Source: Micromonospora chalcea (GTDB taxonomy: Bacteria; Actinomycetota; Actinomycetes; Mycobacteriales; Micromonosporaceae). Taken from it: a stretch of DNA of 64,000 nt. The notes under the pieces are model-generated. The model was not told where the DNA came from. It saw nothing but the letters and a program-made list of their open reading frames with translations, and searched no databases. A program made the position numbers and the translations under genes. Below are positions 46,576-55,061 of the stretch, piece by piece. How positions within the stretch are numbered: position 1 is the stretch's first letter; each line of letters begins with the position of its first letter. The stretch spans positions 310,001 to 374,000 of the forward strand of contig NZ_MAGP01000001.1 of the NCBI RefSeq assembly GCF_002926165.1. Direction: 5' to 3'.

Positions 46576-47337
46576 ATGACCGCGCAGCCGGTGCTGGACT
46601 TCCACGTACGCCTGGCGCCCCGGCCCGGCGCGCGGGAGCGGCTGCTCGACGCGCTGCGCGAGTGCGGGCTGACACGGGCGGTGGTGTGCGCGGGCGGCAC
46701 CATCGACCTGGACCGGCTGTCCCGCCAGCTCGTCACCGGCGGCCACGTCGAGACCGACGCCGACAACGACGCGGTGGCGGCGGCCTGCGCCGGCACCGAC
46801 GGCCGGCTGGTGCCGTTCTTCTTCGCCAACCCGCACCGGCCCGCCGAGGCGTACCGGTCCCGGGCCGCCGAGTTCCGCGGCCTGGAGATCTCACCCGCCG
46901 TGCACGGCGTCGCCCTCACCGACCCGCGGGTCGCCGACCTGGTGGCCGTGGCGGCGGAGTTCGACCATCCGGTGTACGTGGTCTGCCTGGACCGTCCCGG
47001 CGCGGGCGTGGCCGACCTGGTCGGCCTGAGCCGCCGGTTCCCGCAGGTGAGCTTCGTGCTCGGGCACAGCGGCATCGGCAACATCGACCTCTACGCCCTG
47101 ACCCTGATCCAGGACGAGCCGAACATCTCGCTGGAGACCTCCGGCGGCTACACCTGCGTGGCCGAGGCGGCGCTGCGCCGCCTCGGCGACGGCCGGGTGG
47201 TGTTCGGCTCCGAGTACCCGCTGCAGCACCCGGCCGTGGAGCTGGCCAAGTTCCAGGCGTTGCGACTGCCGCCGGACCAGTGGCGGCGGGTCGCCTGGGA
47301 CAACGCGCATCGATTGCTAGGAGAGGAGAAGCGGTGA
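46576..47337 (+). CDS. Amidohydrolase-fold protein with degenerate metal site
   Basis: 253 residues of the amidohydrolase_2 fold. It differs from active members: the usual HxH is HVR here (residues 10-12), the late aspartate of GSDYP is glutamate (FGSEYP), while the histidine in LGHSGIG remains. It may have lost metal-dependent hydrolysis and act as a binding or lactonase-like protein. ATG 46576 has a strong AAGGGGAGCGGGG ahead; a GTG 30 bases earlier overlaps the previous stop. It is coupled to the ligase downstream by a GTGA overlap. Confidence 0.75.
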   Translation: MTAQPVLDFHVRLAPRPGARERLLDALRECGLTRAVVCAGGTIDLDRLSRQLVTGGHVETDADNDAVAAACAGTDGRLVPFFFANPHRPAEAYRSRAAEFRGLEISPAVHGVALTDPRVADLVAVAAEFDHPVYVVCLDRPGAGVADLVGLSRRFPQVSFVLGHSGIGNIDLYALTLIQDEPNISLETSGGYTCVAEAALRRLGDGRVVFGSEYPLQHPAVELAKFQALRLPPDQWRRVAWDNAHRLLGEEKR

Positions 47338-48650
47338 GCGAGCCGAGTTCGACCCTGCCCCGGCTCGGCCAGTGGCACGGCCCCGAGGACCTGCGGCGCC
47401 TTCAGGAGAAGCAACTGGCGGAGACGTTCACCTGGGCGGCCCGGTCGCCGTTCTACCGGGCGCGGCTGGCGTCCGGGGCGCCGCCGGTGACCCCGGCCGA
47501 CCTGGCCGACCTGCCGCTGACCACCAAGCAGGACCTGCGGGACAACTACCCATTCGGCATGCTCGCCGTGCCCCGCGAACGGCTGGCGACCTACCACGAG
47601 TCGAGCGGCACCGCGGGCAAGCCCACCCCCTCCTACTACACCGCGGAGGACTGGACCGACCTGGCGGAGCGCTTCGCCCGCAAGTGGATCGGCATGTCCG
47701 CCGACGACGTCTTCCTGGTCCGCACGCCGTACGCGCTGCTGCTGACCGGGCACCTCGCCCACGCCGCCGCCCGGCTGCGCGGGGCCACCGTCGTGCCCGG
47801 CGACAACCGGTCGCTGGCCATGCCGTACGCCCGGGTGGTCCGGGTGATGCACGACCTGGACGTCACACTCACCTGGTCGGTGCCGACGGAGTGCCTGATC
47901 TGGGCCGCCGCGGCGATCGCGGCCGGGCACCGGCCCGACATCGACTTCCCGGCGCTGCGCGCGCTGTTCGTCGGCGGCGAGCCGATGACCGACGCCCGCC
48001 GGCGGCGGATCAGCCGCCTGTGGGGGGTGCCGGTCATCGAGGAGTACGGCTCGACGGAGACCGGCAGCCTGGCCGGGGAGTGCCCCGAGGGCCGCCTGCA
48101 CCTGTGGGCCGACCGGGCGCTGTTCGAGGTGTACGACCCGGCCACCGGGACCGTCCGCGCGGACGGCGACGGCCAGCTCGTGGTCACGCCGCTGTTCCGG
48201 GAGGCGATGCCGCTGCTGCGGTACAACCTCGAGGACAACGTGTCGGTCTCCTACGACGACTGCGCGTGCGGCTGGAAGCTGCCCACCGTGCGGGTGCTCG
48301 GCCGGTCGGCGTTCGGCTACCGGGTCGGCGGCGCCACCATCACCCAGCACCGGCTGGAGGAGCTGGTCTTCTCCCTCCCCGAGGCGTACCGGGTGATGTT
48401 CTGGCGGGCCAAGGCGGAACCGGCGCTGCTGCGGGTCCAGATCGAGGTGGCCGCCGCGCACCGGGTCGCCGCCGAGGCGGAGCTGACCCACGCGATCCGG
48501 GCCGCGTTCGGCGTGGACAGCGAGGTCACCGGCCTGGCGCCGGGGAGCCTGATCCCGCTGGACGCGCTGACCAGCATGCCGGACGTGGTGAAGCCACGCA
48601 GCCTGTTCGGCCCGGACGAGGACTGGAGCAAAGCGCTCCTCTACTACTGA
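47334..48650 (+). CDS. PaaK-type aryl-CoA/adenylate ligase
   Basis: 438 residues, phenylacetate-CoA ligase type. The ATP loop is ESSGTAGKPT near 86, the second core motif is EEYGSTETGSLAGE near 238 and a metal-binding-like DDCACGWKLP near 307. Its position with the 3-hydroxyanthranilate genes makes it the best candidate for 3-hydroxyanthranilate activation before amide formation with the other ring. Product may be the adenylate or a thioester. GTG 47334 overlaps the previous stop. Confidence 0.88.
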   Translation: MSEPSSTLPRLGQWHGPEDLRRLQEKQLAETFTWAARSPFYRARLASGAPPVTPADLADLPLTTKQDLRDNYPFGMLAVPRERLATYHESSGTAGKPTPSYYTAEDWTDLAERFARKWIGMSADDVFLVRTPYALLLTGHLAHAAARLRGATVVPGDNRSLAMPYARVVRVMHDLDVTLTWSVPTECLIWAAAAIAAGHRPDIDFPALRALFVGGEPMTDARRRRISRLWGVPVIEEYGSTETGSLAGECPEGRLHLWADRALFEVYDPATGTVRADGDGQLVVTPLFREAMPLLRYNLEDNVSVSYDDCACGWKLPTVRVLGRSAFGYRVGGATITQHRLEELVFSLPEAYRVMFWRAKAEPALLRVQIEVAAAHRVAAEAELTHAIRAAFGVDSEVTGLAPGSLIPLDALTSMPDVVKPRSLFGPDEDWSKALLYY

Positions 48651-48660
48651 GGGAACCGAC

Positions 48661-49851
48661 ATGCCGCAGATGAGGGTCGCCGTGGCCGGCGCCGGCATCG
48701 CCGGGCTCGCCTTCGCCGCCGCCCTGCGCCGGGCCGGGATCGACTGCCACGTGTACGAGCAGGCCGAACAGCTGACGGAGGTGGGCGCGGGCGTGCAGGT
48801 GGCGCCGAACGCCACCCGGCTGCTGCACCGGCTGGGCCTGCGTGACCGCCTGCGTACGGTGGCGGTGGCGCCGCAGGCGATCGAGATGCGCCGCTGGGAC
48901 GACGGCACGCTGCTGCAACGCACCCCGCTGGGCAGCGCGTGCGGACGCCGCTTCGGCGCGCCGTACTACGTTGTGCACCGCGCGGATCTGCACAGCAGCC
49001 TGCTGTCGCTGGTGCCGCCCGACCGGGTGCACCTGGGCGCCCGCCTCACCGCCGTGACGCAGACCGCCGACGAGGCGTACCTGCACCTGTCCAACGGCAC
49101 CACCGTCGCGGCGGATCTCGTGGTGGGCGCCGACGGCATCCACTCGGTCGCGCGCGAGCAGATCGTGGCGGACCGGCCGCGCTTCTCCGGGCAGTCCATC
49201 TACCGCGGGCTGGTGCCGGCCGAGCGGGTGCCGTTCCTGCTCACCGAACCCCGGGTGCAGTTGTGGCTCGGGCCGGACCAGCACTGCGTCTGCTACCCGG
49301 TGTCCGCCGGCCGGCAGGTGAGCTTCGGCGCGACGGTGCCCGCCACCGACTGGCGGCAGGAGTCGTGGTCGGGCCGGGGCGACGTGTCGCGGCTCGCGGC
49401 CGCGTACGCCGGCTGGCACCCGGACGTCACCCGGCTGATCGCCGCGGCCGACCGGGTCGGCAGGTGGGCGCTGCACGACCGGGACAGCATCGACCGGCTC
49501 AGCGCGGGACGGGTGACGCTGATCGGCGACGCCGCGCACCCGATGCTGCCGTTCCAGGCGCAGGGCGCGAACCAGGCCGTCGAGGACGCGGTGGTGCTCG
49601 CGGTCTGCCTGGCCGGCGTGGAGCCGGCGGGCCTCGGCGCCGCGCTGCGCCGCTACGAACGGATCCGCCTGCCCCGGACCACGCGGATCCAGCGCCAGTC
49701 CCGGGCCAACGCCGAGACGTTCCACCTGGCCGACGGCGCCGACCAGCGCCGCCGGGACGTCGCCGCGCAGTCCTCGTCCGGCCTGGACCGCCACGAATGG
49801 CTCTTCGGGTACGACGCCGAGAAGGCCACCACGACCAGCGGAGGCACCTGA
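48661..49851 (+). CDS. FAD-dependent aromatic hydroxylase (salicylate hydroxylase-like)
   Basis: 396 residues. Contains [28 protein letters not shown] and [18 protein letters not shown], the three FAD motifs. In a diazepinomicin-like scheme it would oxidatively decarboxylate or hydroxylate 3-amino-4-hydroxybenzoate toward an aminohydroxybenzoquinone. It lies among all other ring-building genes, so it is the best candidate for that step among the three hydroxylases of the window. Its stop overlaps the dehydrogenase start. Confidence 0.92.
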   Translation: MPQMRVAVAGAGIAGLAFAAALRRAGIDCHVYEQAEQLTEVGAGVQVAPNATRLLHRLGLRDRLRTVAVAPQAIEMRRWDDGTLLQRTPLGSACGRRFGAPYYVVHRADLHSSLLSLVPPDRVHLGARLTAVTQTADEAYLHLSNGTTVAADLVVGADGIHSVAREQIVADRPRFSGQSIYRGLVPAERVPFLLTEPRVQLWLGPDQHCVCYPVSAGRQVSFGATVPATDWRQESWSGRGDVSRLAAAYAGWHPDVTRLIAAADRVGRWALHDRDSIDRLSAGRVTLIGDAAHPMLPFQAQGANQAVEDAVVLAVCLAGVEPAGLGAALRRYERIRLPRTTRIQRQSRANAETFHLADGADQRRRDVAAQSSSGLDRHEWLFGYDAEKATTTSGGT

Positions 49852-50636
49852 TGGAACTGACCGGAATCGAGTCGAGGGTCGCCCTGGTCACCGGCGCGGC
49901 GCAGGGCATCGGCGCCGCCGTGGCCGGTGTGCTGGCCCGGGCGGGCGCGCAGGTGGCGGCGGTGGACCGTAACGCCGAGGCGCTGACCACAGTCGTGACG
50001 AAGCTCGCCGCCGAGGGCGACTCGGCGCGCGCCTACTGCGTCGACGTGTGTGACAGCGACGCGGTGGACGCGCTGGTGCGGCGGGTCGAGGACGAGATGG
50101 GCCCGGTCGCCATCCTGGTGAACGCCGCCGGCGTGCTGCACACCGGACCGGTCGTCGAGCTGTCCGACCGGCAGTGGCGCCGGACCTTCTCGGTGAACGC
50201 CGACGGCGTGTTCCACGTGTCCCGGGCGGTGGCGCGGCGGATGGTCGGCCGCCGCCGGGGCGCGATCGTCACCGTGGCGTCCAACGCCGCCGGGGTGCCG
50301 CGTACCGAGATGGCCGCGTACGCCGCCTCCAAGGCCGCGTCCGCCCAGTTCACCCGCTGCCTGGGGCTGGAGCTGTCCGGCTACGGCATCCGGTGCAACG
50401 TGGTCTCGCCCGGCTCCACCGACACCCCCATGCTGCGGGCGATGCTCGGCGAGGGCGCCGACCCGAGTGCGGTGATCGAGGGCACGCCGGGCGCGTACCG
50501 CGTCGGCATTCCGCTGCGCAAGCTGGCCCAGCCGCGCGACGTGGCCGAGGCGGTCGCCTATCTGGTGTCCGACCAGGCGGGCCACGTGACCATGCACGAC
50601 CTGTACGTCGACGGCGGCGCGGCCCTGCACGTGTGA
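49851..50636 (+). CDS. EntA-like short-chain dehydrogenase (probable DHHA dehydrogenase)
   Basis: 261 residues, classical [13 protein letters not shown] near 15, NAAGVL near 90, catalytic Ser in VASNAAG and YAASK (Tyr154/Lys158 approximately). Best matched by 2,3-dihydro-2,3-dihydroxybenzoate dehydrogenases. With the neighbouring isochorismatase it should oxidise trans-2,3-dihydro-3-hydroxyanthranilate to 3-hydroxyanthranilate. Confidence 0.9.
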   Translation: MELTGIESRVALVTGAAQGIGAAVAGVLARAGAQVAAVDRNAEALTTVVTKLAAEGDSARAYCVDVCDSDAVDALVRRVEDEMGPVAILVNAAGVLHTGPVVELSDRQWRRTFSVNADGVFHVSRAVARRMVGRRRGAIVTVASNAAGVPRTEMAAYAASKAASAQFTRCLGLELSGYGIRCNVVSPGSTDTPMLRAMLGEGADPSAVIEGTPGAYRVGIPLRKLAQPRDVAEAVAYLVSDQAGHVTMHDLYVDGGAALHV

Positions 50637-50668
50637 CGCCGTGGCACGGAAACCGGAGGCGAGAACCG

Positions 50669-51349
50669 ATGGCCATGACCCCGATCGCGCCGTACCGCAT
50701 GCCCGGCGACGGCGACCTGCCCGGCACCACGCTGCCGTGGCGTCCGGACCCGGACCGGGCCGCCGTGCTGGTGCACGACCTGCAGCGCTACTTCCTGCGC
50801 CCGTTCGCGGCCGGGGAGTCCCCGATGGCCGAGCTGCTGCCCAACGTCGCGAAGCTGCTCGCCGCGGCGCGGGCGGCCGGCGTGCCGGTGCTGTACACCG
50901 CGCAGCCCGGCGGGATGAGCCGGCAGGACCGGGGGTTGCTGCACGACCTGTGGGGCCCCGGCATGAGCTGCGACGAGGACGACCGGGGCATCGTCGACGA
51001 CGTCGCCCCGCAGCCGGGCGACACGGTGCTGACCAAGTGGCGCTACAGCGCGTTCTTCCGCAGCGACCTGGAGGAGCGACTGCGCGGCGCCCGGCGGGAC
51101 CAGCTCGTGGTCTGCGGCGTGTACGCGCACATGGGGTGCCTGATCACCGCCTGCGACGCGTTCAGCCGCGACATCGAGGCGTTCCTGGTGGCGGACGCGC
51201 TGGCCGACCTGTCGCGTGCGGACCACCTGATGGCGCTGCGCTACGCCGCGGACCGCTGCGCGGTGCCGTTGTGGACGGCGGACGTGCTGGACGGCCTGGC
51301 GGGCGACGCCGGCGCGGCGCGTCCGGATCGGAGCAGCATCAAACGATGA
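50669..51349 (+). CDS. PhzD-like isochorismatase
   Basis: 226 residues. Catalytic aspartate in LVHDLQRYF near 37, lysine in LTKWRYSAFF near 121 and the VYAHMGCLITACDAF segment are family features. It hydrolyses the enolpyruvyl group of ADIC to give dihydrohydroxyanthranilate. ATG 50669 follows GGAGGCGAG. Its place between two short-chain dehydrogenases fixes the pathway order ADIC synthase, hydrolase, dehydrogenase. Confidence 0.93.
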   Translation: MAMTPIAPYRMPGDGDLPGTTLPWRPDPDRAAVLVHDLQRYFLRPFAAGESPMAELLPNVAKLLAAARAAGVPVLYTAQPGGMSRQDRGLLHDLWGPGMSCDEDDRGIVDDVAPQPGDTVLTKWRYSAFFRSDLEERLRGARRDQLVVCGVYAHMGCLITACDAFSRDIEAFLVADALADLSRADHLMALRYAADRCAVPLWTADVLDGLAGDAGAARPDRSSIKR

Positions 51350-51360
51350 GGAGAGCATCG

Positions 51361-52062
51361 ATGTCGGAACGGACTCGGGTCGTGGTCGTCGGCGGCACCT
51401 CGGGGATCGGGCGGCACTTCGCCCGGTCCTGCGCCGAACGCGGAGACGACGTGGTGATCACCGGCCGTTCGGCGGCCCGGACCAAGACCGTCGCGGACGA
51501 GATCGGCGGGTCGACCCGGGGACTCGCCCTCGACCTGGCCGAGCCGGAGCGGATCGCGGCCGGGCTGGCCGACGTGCCGCACGTCGACCGGCTCGTGGTC
51601 GCGGCGCTCGACCGTGACCACAACACCGTCCGCGCGTACCGGCCGGGCGACGCGGCGCGGCTGCTGACCGTGAAGCTGGTCGGCTACACGGCGGTCCTGC
51701 ACGCCCTCGCCCCGCGGATGACCGACGAGAGCGCTGTCGTGCTGCTCGGCGGCCTGGCCAGCCACCGGCCGTACCCCGGCTCCACCACAGTCACCACCGC
51801 CAACGGCGGGATCAGCGCGCTGGTCCGGACCCTGGCGGTGGAACTCTCGCCGATCCGGGTCAACGCCCTGCACCCGAGCATCGTCTCCGACACGCCGTTC
51901 TGGAGCGACAAGCCCGCCGCGCGGGAGGCCGCCGCGACGCGCGCGCTCACCCGGCGGCCGGTCACCATGCGGGACTGCACCGAGGCGATCGACTTCCTGC
52001 TGACGAACCGCGCGATAAACGGGATCAACCTGAACATCGACGGCGGAGACGTGCTCATCTGA
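51361..52062 (+). CDS. SDR-fold protein without canonical Tyr-Lys
   Basis: 233 residues. The nucleotide-binding GGTSGIGRHFA is normal, but the usual YxxxK is replaced (region STTVTTANGG), as in a known subgroup of cluster-borne SDR proteins. It may use another general acid or have a non-redox role. ATG 51361 is 11 bases after the isochorismatase stop. Last gene of the precursor operon; overlaps the convergent gene by eight bases. Confidence 0.82.
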   Translation: MSERTRVVVVGGTSGIGRHFARSCAERGDDVVITGRSAARTKTVADEIGGSTRGLALDLAEPERIAAGLADVPHVDRLVVAALDRDHNTVRAYRPGDAARLLTVKLVGYTAVLHALAPRMTDESAVVLLGGLASHRPYPGSTTVTTANGGISALVRTLAVELSPIRVNALHPSIVSDTPFWSDKPAAREAAATRALTRRPVTMRDCTEAIDFLLTNRAINGINLNIDGGDVLI

Positions 52063-52795
52063 CGCCTGCGGCGATCCGCCACGGCCCCCACCACCCGGTC
52101 GCGCCCTGCCCGTGCTCCCGCTGCTCGCGGGAGTACCGGGCCAGGTCGCGGGCGGAGAACAGCGCCATGCCGGCGTGGAATCCGGTCACCGGCACCGGAA
52201 CCCGCGCCCAGTAGGCGAGCCGGCCGTCGACGTGGAACTCCACCTCCGACGTCGGCGCCCGGTAGGTGATGGCGTAGCCGTGCGCCCGGCCCGGCTCCGT
52301 CGGCACATCCAGGACCACCCGGTGGACGTAGTGCTCGTGCGGCTGGGTCACGCCGGGCAGCGCGAGGCGCTCGACAGTCGCGTACACGGTGTCGTTCGTC
52401 GCGGCGGCGTTGAACACGACGCCGGTCTCCAGGTCGAACAGGGCCACCGTGCCGAACGCGTCCAGCAGGTCGTGCGGGATCTGCCGGTACGTCCGTACGC
52501 CCATCTCCACCTCGACGGTCAGCGTGCCCTCCGCCGGCACGGCGAAGCGCCGCACCGACCGGTACATCTGCTTGGCGTTGTTCTGCCGGGGATCGGTGTC
52601 GTGGAAGCGGGTGAACGGGTCGACGGTCAGCTCCAGCCGCCCGTCGCCGGTGCGGACGCGGGCGTTGCGGTCCTGGTACCTGTGGGTCTGCCCGTCCGCG
52701 CCGGTGATCGACATGATCGCCCAGCGGGCGGGGTCCAGCTCGCGGCCGGTGAAGTCGTCGTACGTCCACGCGCTGGTTCTCAGTGCCGACGTCAT
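52055..52795 (-). CDS. DUF6081-like beta-rich protein
   Basis: 246 residues, no signal peptide, composed mostly of predicted beta strands with WTYDDFTG at the start. It resembles DUF6081 proteins that I recall near actinomycete clusters; function unknown. A jelly-roll carbohydrate-binding-like fold is likely. It runs opposite to all neighbours and converges on the precursor operon. Confidence 0.7.
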   Translation of the reverse strand: MTSALRTSAWTYDDFTGRELDPARWAIMSITGADGQTHRYQDRNARVRTGDGRLELTVDPFTRFHDTDPRQNNAKQMYRSVRRFAVPAEGTLTVEVEMGVRTYRQIPHDLLDAFGTVALFDLETGVVFNAAATNDTVYATVERLALPGVTQPHEHYVHRVVLDVPTEPGRAHGYAITYRAPTSEVEFHVDGRLAYWARVPVPVTGFHAGMALFSARDLARYSREQREHGQGATGWWGPWRIAAGVR

Positions 52796-52990
52796 GCAGT
52801 CACCATCGGACGCCGGCCGGGCGCGGGCATCACCCGTTCACGCGGTTCGGCCGGGCCGGGCACGCCAATGCGCCGGCAGCCTCCCGGAAATCCCGTGATT
52901 AAGCCATGCCGCAGCGTGAGCGGTCGCCGAGACTGACGCCGCACGCCATCTCCGCATCGTCTGCGACGTTCTCACCAGGGGGAGAGAGCA

Positions 52991-53326
52991 ATGGACACGG
53001 CAGCTCCGGCACCGGACGGCGGTCGTTACCTCGCCGTCCATCACAGCGCAGAGTTCAGGGAACTACGGCGACGATCGAGCACGGTCACGCTCTGGGCCAG
53101 CGTCGCCTTCTTCGGGTGGTGGTTCCTCGGCAGCCTGCTCGCCACCTACGCTCCGGACTTCTTCCGGGAGAAGGTGGCCGGCCCGGTCAACGTGGGCCTG
53201 CTCTTCGTCTTCCTGTCGTTCACCTTCGTGGTGACGCTCGCCGCCTTCTACCTGCGCTACGCCCGCACGCGGCTCGACCCGCTCAGCGAGAAGATCCGCG
53301 CCGACCTGGAAGGAGCGTCCCGATGA
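52991..53326 (+). CDS. DUF485 membrane protein
   Basis: 111 residues with two membrane helices (WASVAFFGWWFLGSLLA and LLFVFLSFTFVVTLAAF). DUF485 proteins (YjcH) accompany ActP-type solute/sodium symporters. The stop overlaps the symporter start by ATGA, confirming the pair. Clear GGGGGAGAG ribosome site. Confidence 0.92.
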   Translation: MDTAAPAPDGGRYLAVHHSAEFRELRRRSSTVTLWASVAFFGWWFLGSLLATYAPDFFREKVAGPVNVGLLFVFLSFTFVVTLAAFYLRYARTRLDPLSEKIRADLEGASR

Positions 53327-55002
53327 GCGTCGTCCTCGCCGACCCGCCACCCCCGGTCGACAACACGTGGGCGACGCCCGCGATCGCCGTCCCGGTCACC
53401 GTCGTCCTCGCGCTCGCGGTGCTCTACCTGGTCCGCTCGGCGCGCGCCAGCACCACCACCGCGGACGGCTTCCTGCTGGCCGACCGGCGGATCGGGCCGG
53501 TGCAGAACGCGCTGGCGGTGGCCTCCGCGCCGCTGATGTACTCGACGATGTACATCATCACCGGCCACATCGCGCTCAGCGGCTACGACGCCATCCTGCT
53601 GATGACCGCCTTCACCATGGGCACCATGCTCGCGCTGTTCCTCTTCGCCGGGCCGGTGCGCAACGTCGGCGGCTACACGCTCGGCGACCTGCTCGCGGTG
53701 CGCGTCCGGGAACGGCCGGCGCGGATGGCCTCGGCGGTGCTCACGCTGCTGACGTACGTCATGCTGACCGTGATCATGATGGCCGCCATCGCGTTCATCT
53801 TCAACCGCTGGTTCGGCGTCGACGCCCTCGTCGGCCTGGTCCTCCCGGTCTTCGTGGTCGGCCTGGTCACCGTCGGGTACGTGTACCTCGGCGGGATGCT
53901 CGGCGTCACCCGCATCCTGGTGTTCAAGCTGGTGCTGTCGGTGGTCGTGGTGGGCGTGCTGACCGCCTGGGTGCTGGCCCGCTTCGACCTGAACCTGTTC
54001 AGCCTGCTGGAGCGGGCCGAGGCCAACGCGGCGCCGGTGCCCAGCGGCAGCGACCTGCTCGGCCCGGGCCGGCTGTTCGGCGAGGGCGCGACCACGCTCG
54101 TGCACCTGTCGAAGCTGTTCGCCATCGCGGTCGGGGTGGCGGCGATCCCGTTCCTGTTCATGCGCAACTTCGCGGTGACCAGCGGGCGGGACGCGCGCCG
54201 GTCGACCGGGTGGGCGTCGATGATCATCGTCGGGTTCTACCTGTGCCTGTCCGTCGTCGGGCTGGGCGCGGTCGCGATCCTCGGCCGGGACAACATCGGC
54301 GTCATCAAGGCCCACCGCGACATCAGCTTCCCCAAGCTCGCCGACGAGCTGGGCGGGCCGGTGATGGTCGGCTCCCTCGCCGGCGTCGCGGTCCTGACGA
54401 TCGTCGGGGTCTTCGCGCCGCTGCTGCACAGCGCGGTGACGACGGTGACCAAGGACGTGAACGTGCTGCGGGGCCGTCGGCTGGACCCGGCCGCCGAGCT
54501 GAAGGACATCAAGCGCAACACCCTGATCATCGGCGTCGGCTCCGTCCTGCTGGCGGTCGCCATGCTGCCGGTACGGACCCACATCTTCATCCCGACCTCG
54601 ATCGACGTGGCCGGCGCGGTGGTCCTGCCGATCGTCGTCTACGCGCTGTTCTGGCGCCGATTCAACACCCGCGGCCTGCAGTGGACGGTCTACGGCGGCC
54701 TCGCGCTCACCGCGTTCCTGGTGCTGTTCTCCAACGGCGTCTCGGGCGAGCCGGACGCCATCTTCCCGGACCGCAACTTCAAGTTCGTGGACGTCGAGCC
54801 CGCGCTGATCACGGTGCCGGTCGGCTTCCTGCTCGGCTACCTCGGCTCGATCACCAGCCGCGAGCGCGACGATGCCGCCTTCGCCGAGATGCAGGTCCGG
54901 TCCCTCACCGGCGCTGTCGCCACGGGACCGGCGCGGCCGGCCGCCGTCGACGACGAGGACCGCGACGGCCGCCAGGACCGGGCGCCCAGCCCGGTGAGCT
55001 GA
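53323..55002 (+). CDS. Sodium/solute symporter (ActP-like)
   Basis: 559 residues with about 13 membrane helices, SSS family. Partner of the DUF485 gene as in acetate permease operons. It would import a small carboxylate such as acetate, which could feed acetyl-CoA into the mevalonate route, or another precursor. Charged, disordered C-terminal tail from about residue 515. Followed by a terminator. Confidence 0.9.
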   Translation: MSVVLADPPPPVDNTWATPAIAVPVTVVLALAVLYLVRSARASTTTADGFLLADRRIGPVQNALAVASAPLMYSTMYIITGHIALSGYDAILLMTAFTMGTMLALFLFAGPVRNVGGYTLGDLLAVRVRERPARMASAVLTLLTYVMLTVIMMAAIAFIFNRWFGVDALVGLVLPVFVVGLVTVGYVYLGGMLGVTRILVFKLVLSVVVVGVLTAWVLARFDLNLFSLLERAEANAAPVPSGSDLLGPGRLFGEGATTLVHLSKLFAIAVGVAAIPFLFMRNFAVTSGRDARRSTGWASMIIVGFYLCLSVVGLGAVAILGRDNIGVIKAHRDISFPKLADELGGPVMVGSLAGVAVLTIVGVFAPLLHSAVTTVTKDVNVLRGRRLDPAAELKDIKRNTLIIGVGSVLLAVAMLPVRTHIFIPTSIDVAGAVVLPIVVYALFWRRFNTRGLQWTVYGGLALTAFLVLFSNGVSGEPDAIFPDRNFKFVDVEPALITVPVGFLLGYLGSITSRERDDAAFAEMQVRSLTGAVATGPARPAAVDDEDRDGRQDRAPSPVS

Positions 55003-55013
55003 CCATCCGCCAC

Positions 55014-55045
55014 GGTGTGGGGCGGCCCCTCCGCCGCCCCACACC
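55014..55045 (+). terminator. Terminator/attenuator between symporter and hydroxylase
   Basis: Perfect 13-base arms (GGTGTGGGGCGGC and complement) with a six-base loop, 11 bases after the symporter stop and just ahead of the next gene's ribosome site. Confidence 0.75.
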
Positions 55046-55061
55046 CCCTCGGGAGGCAACT

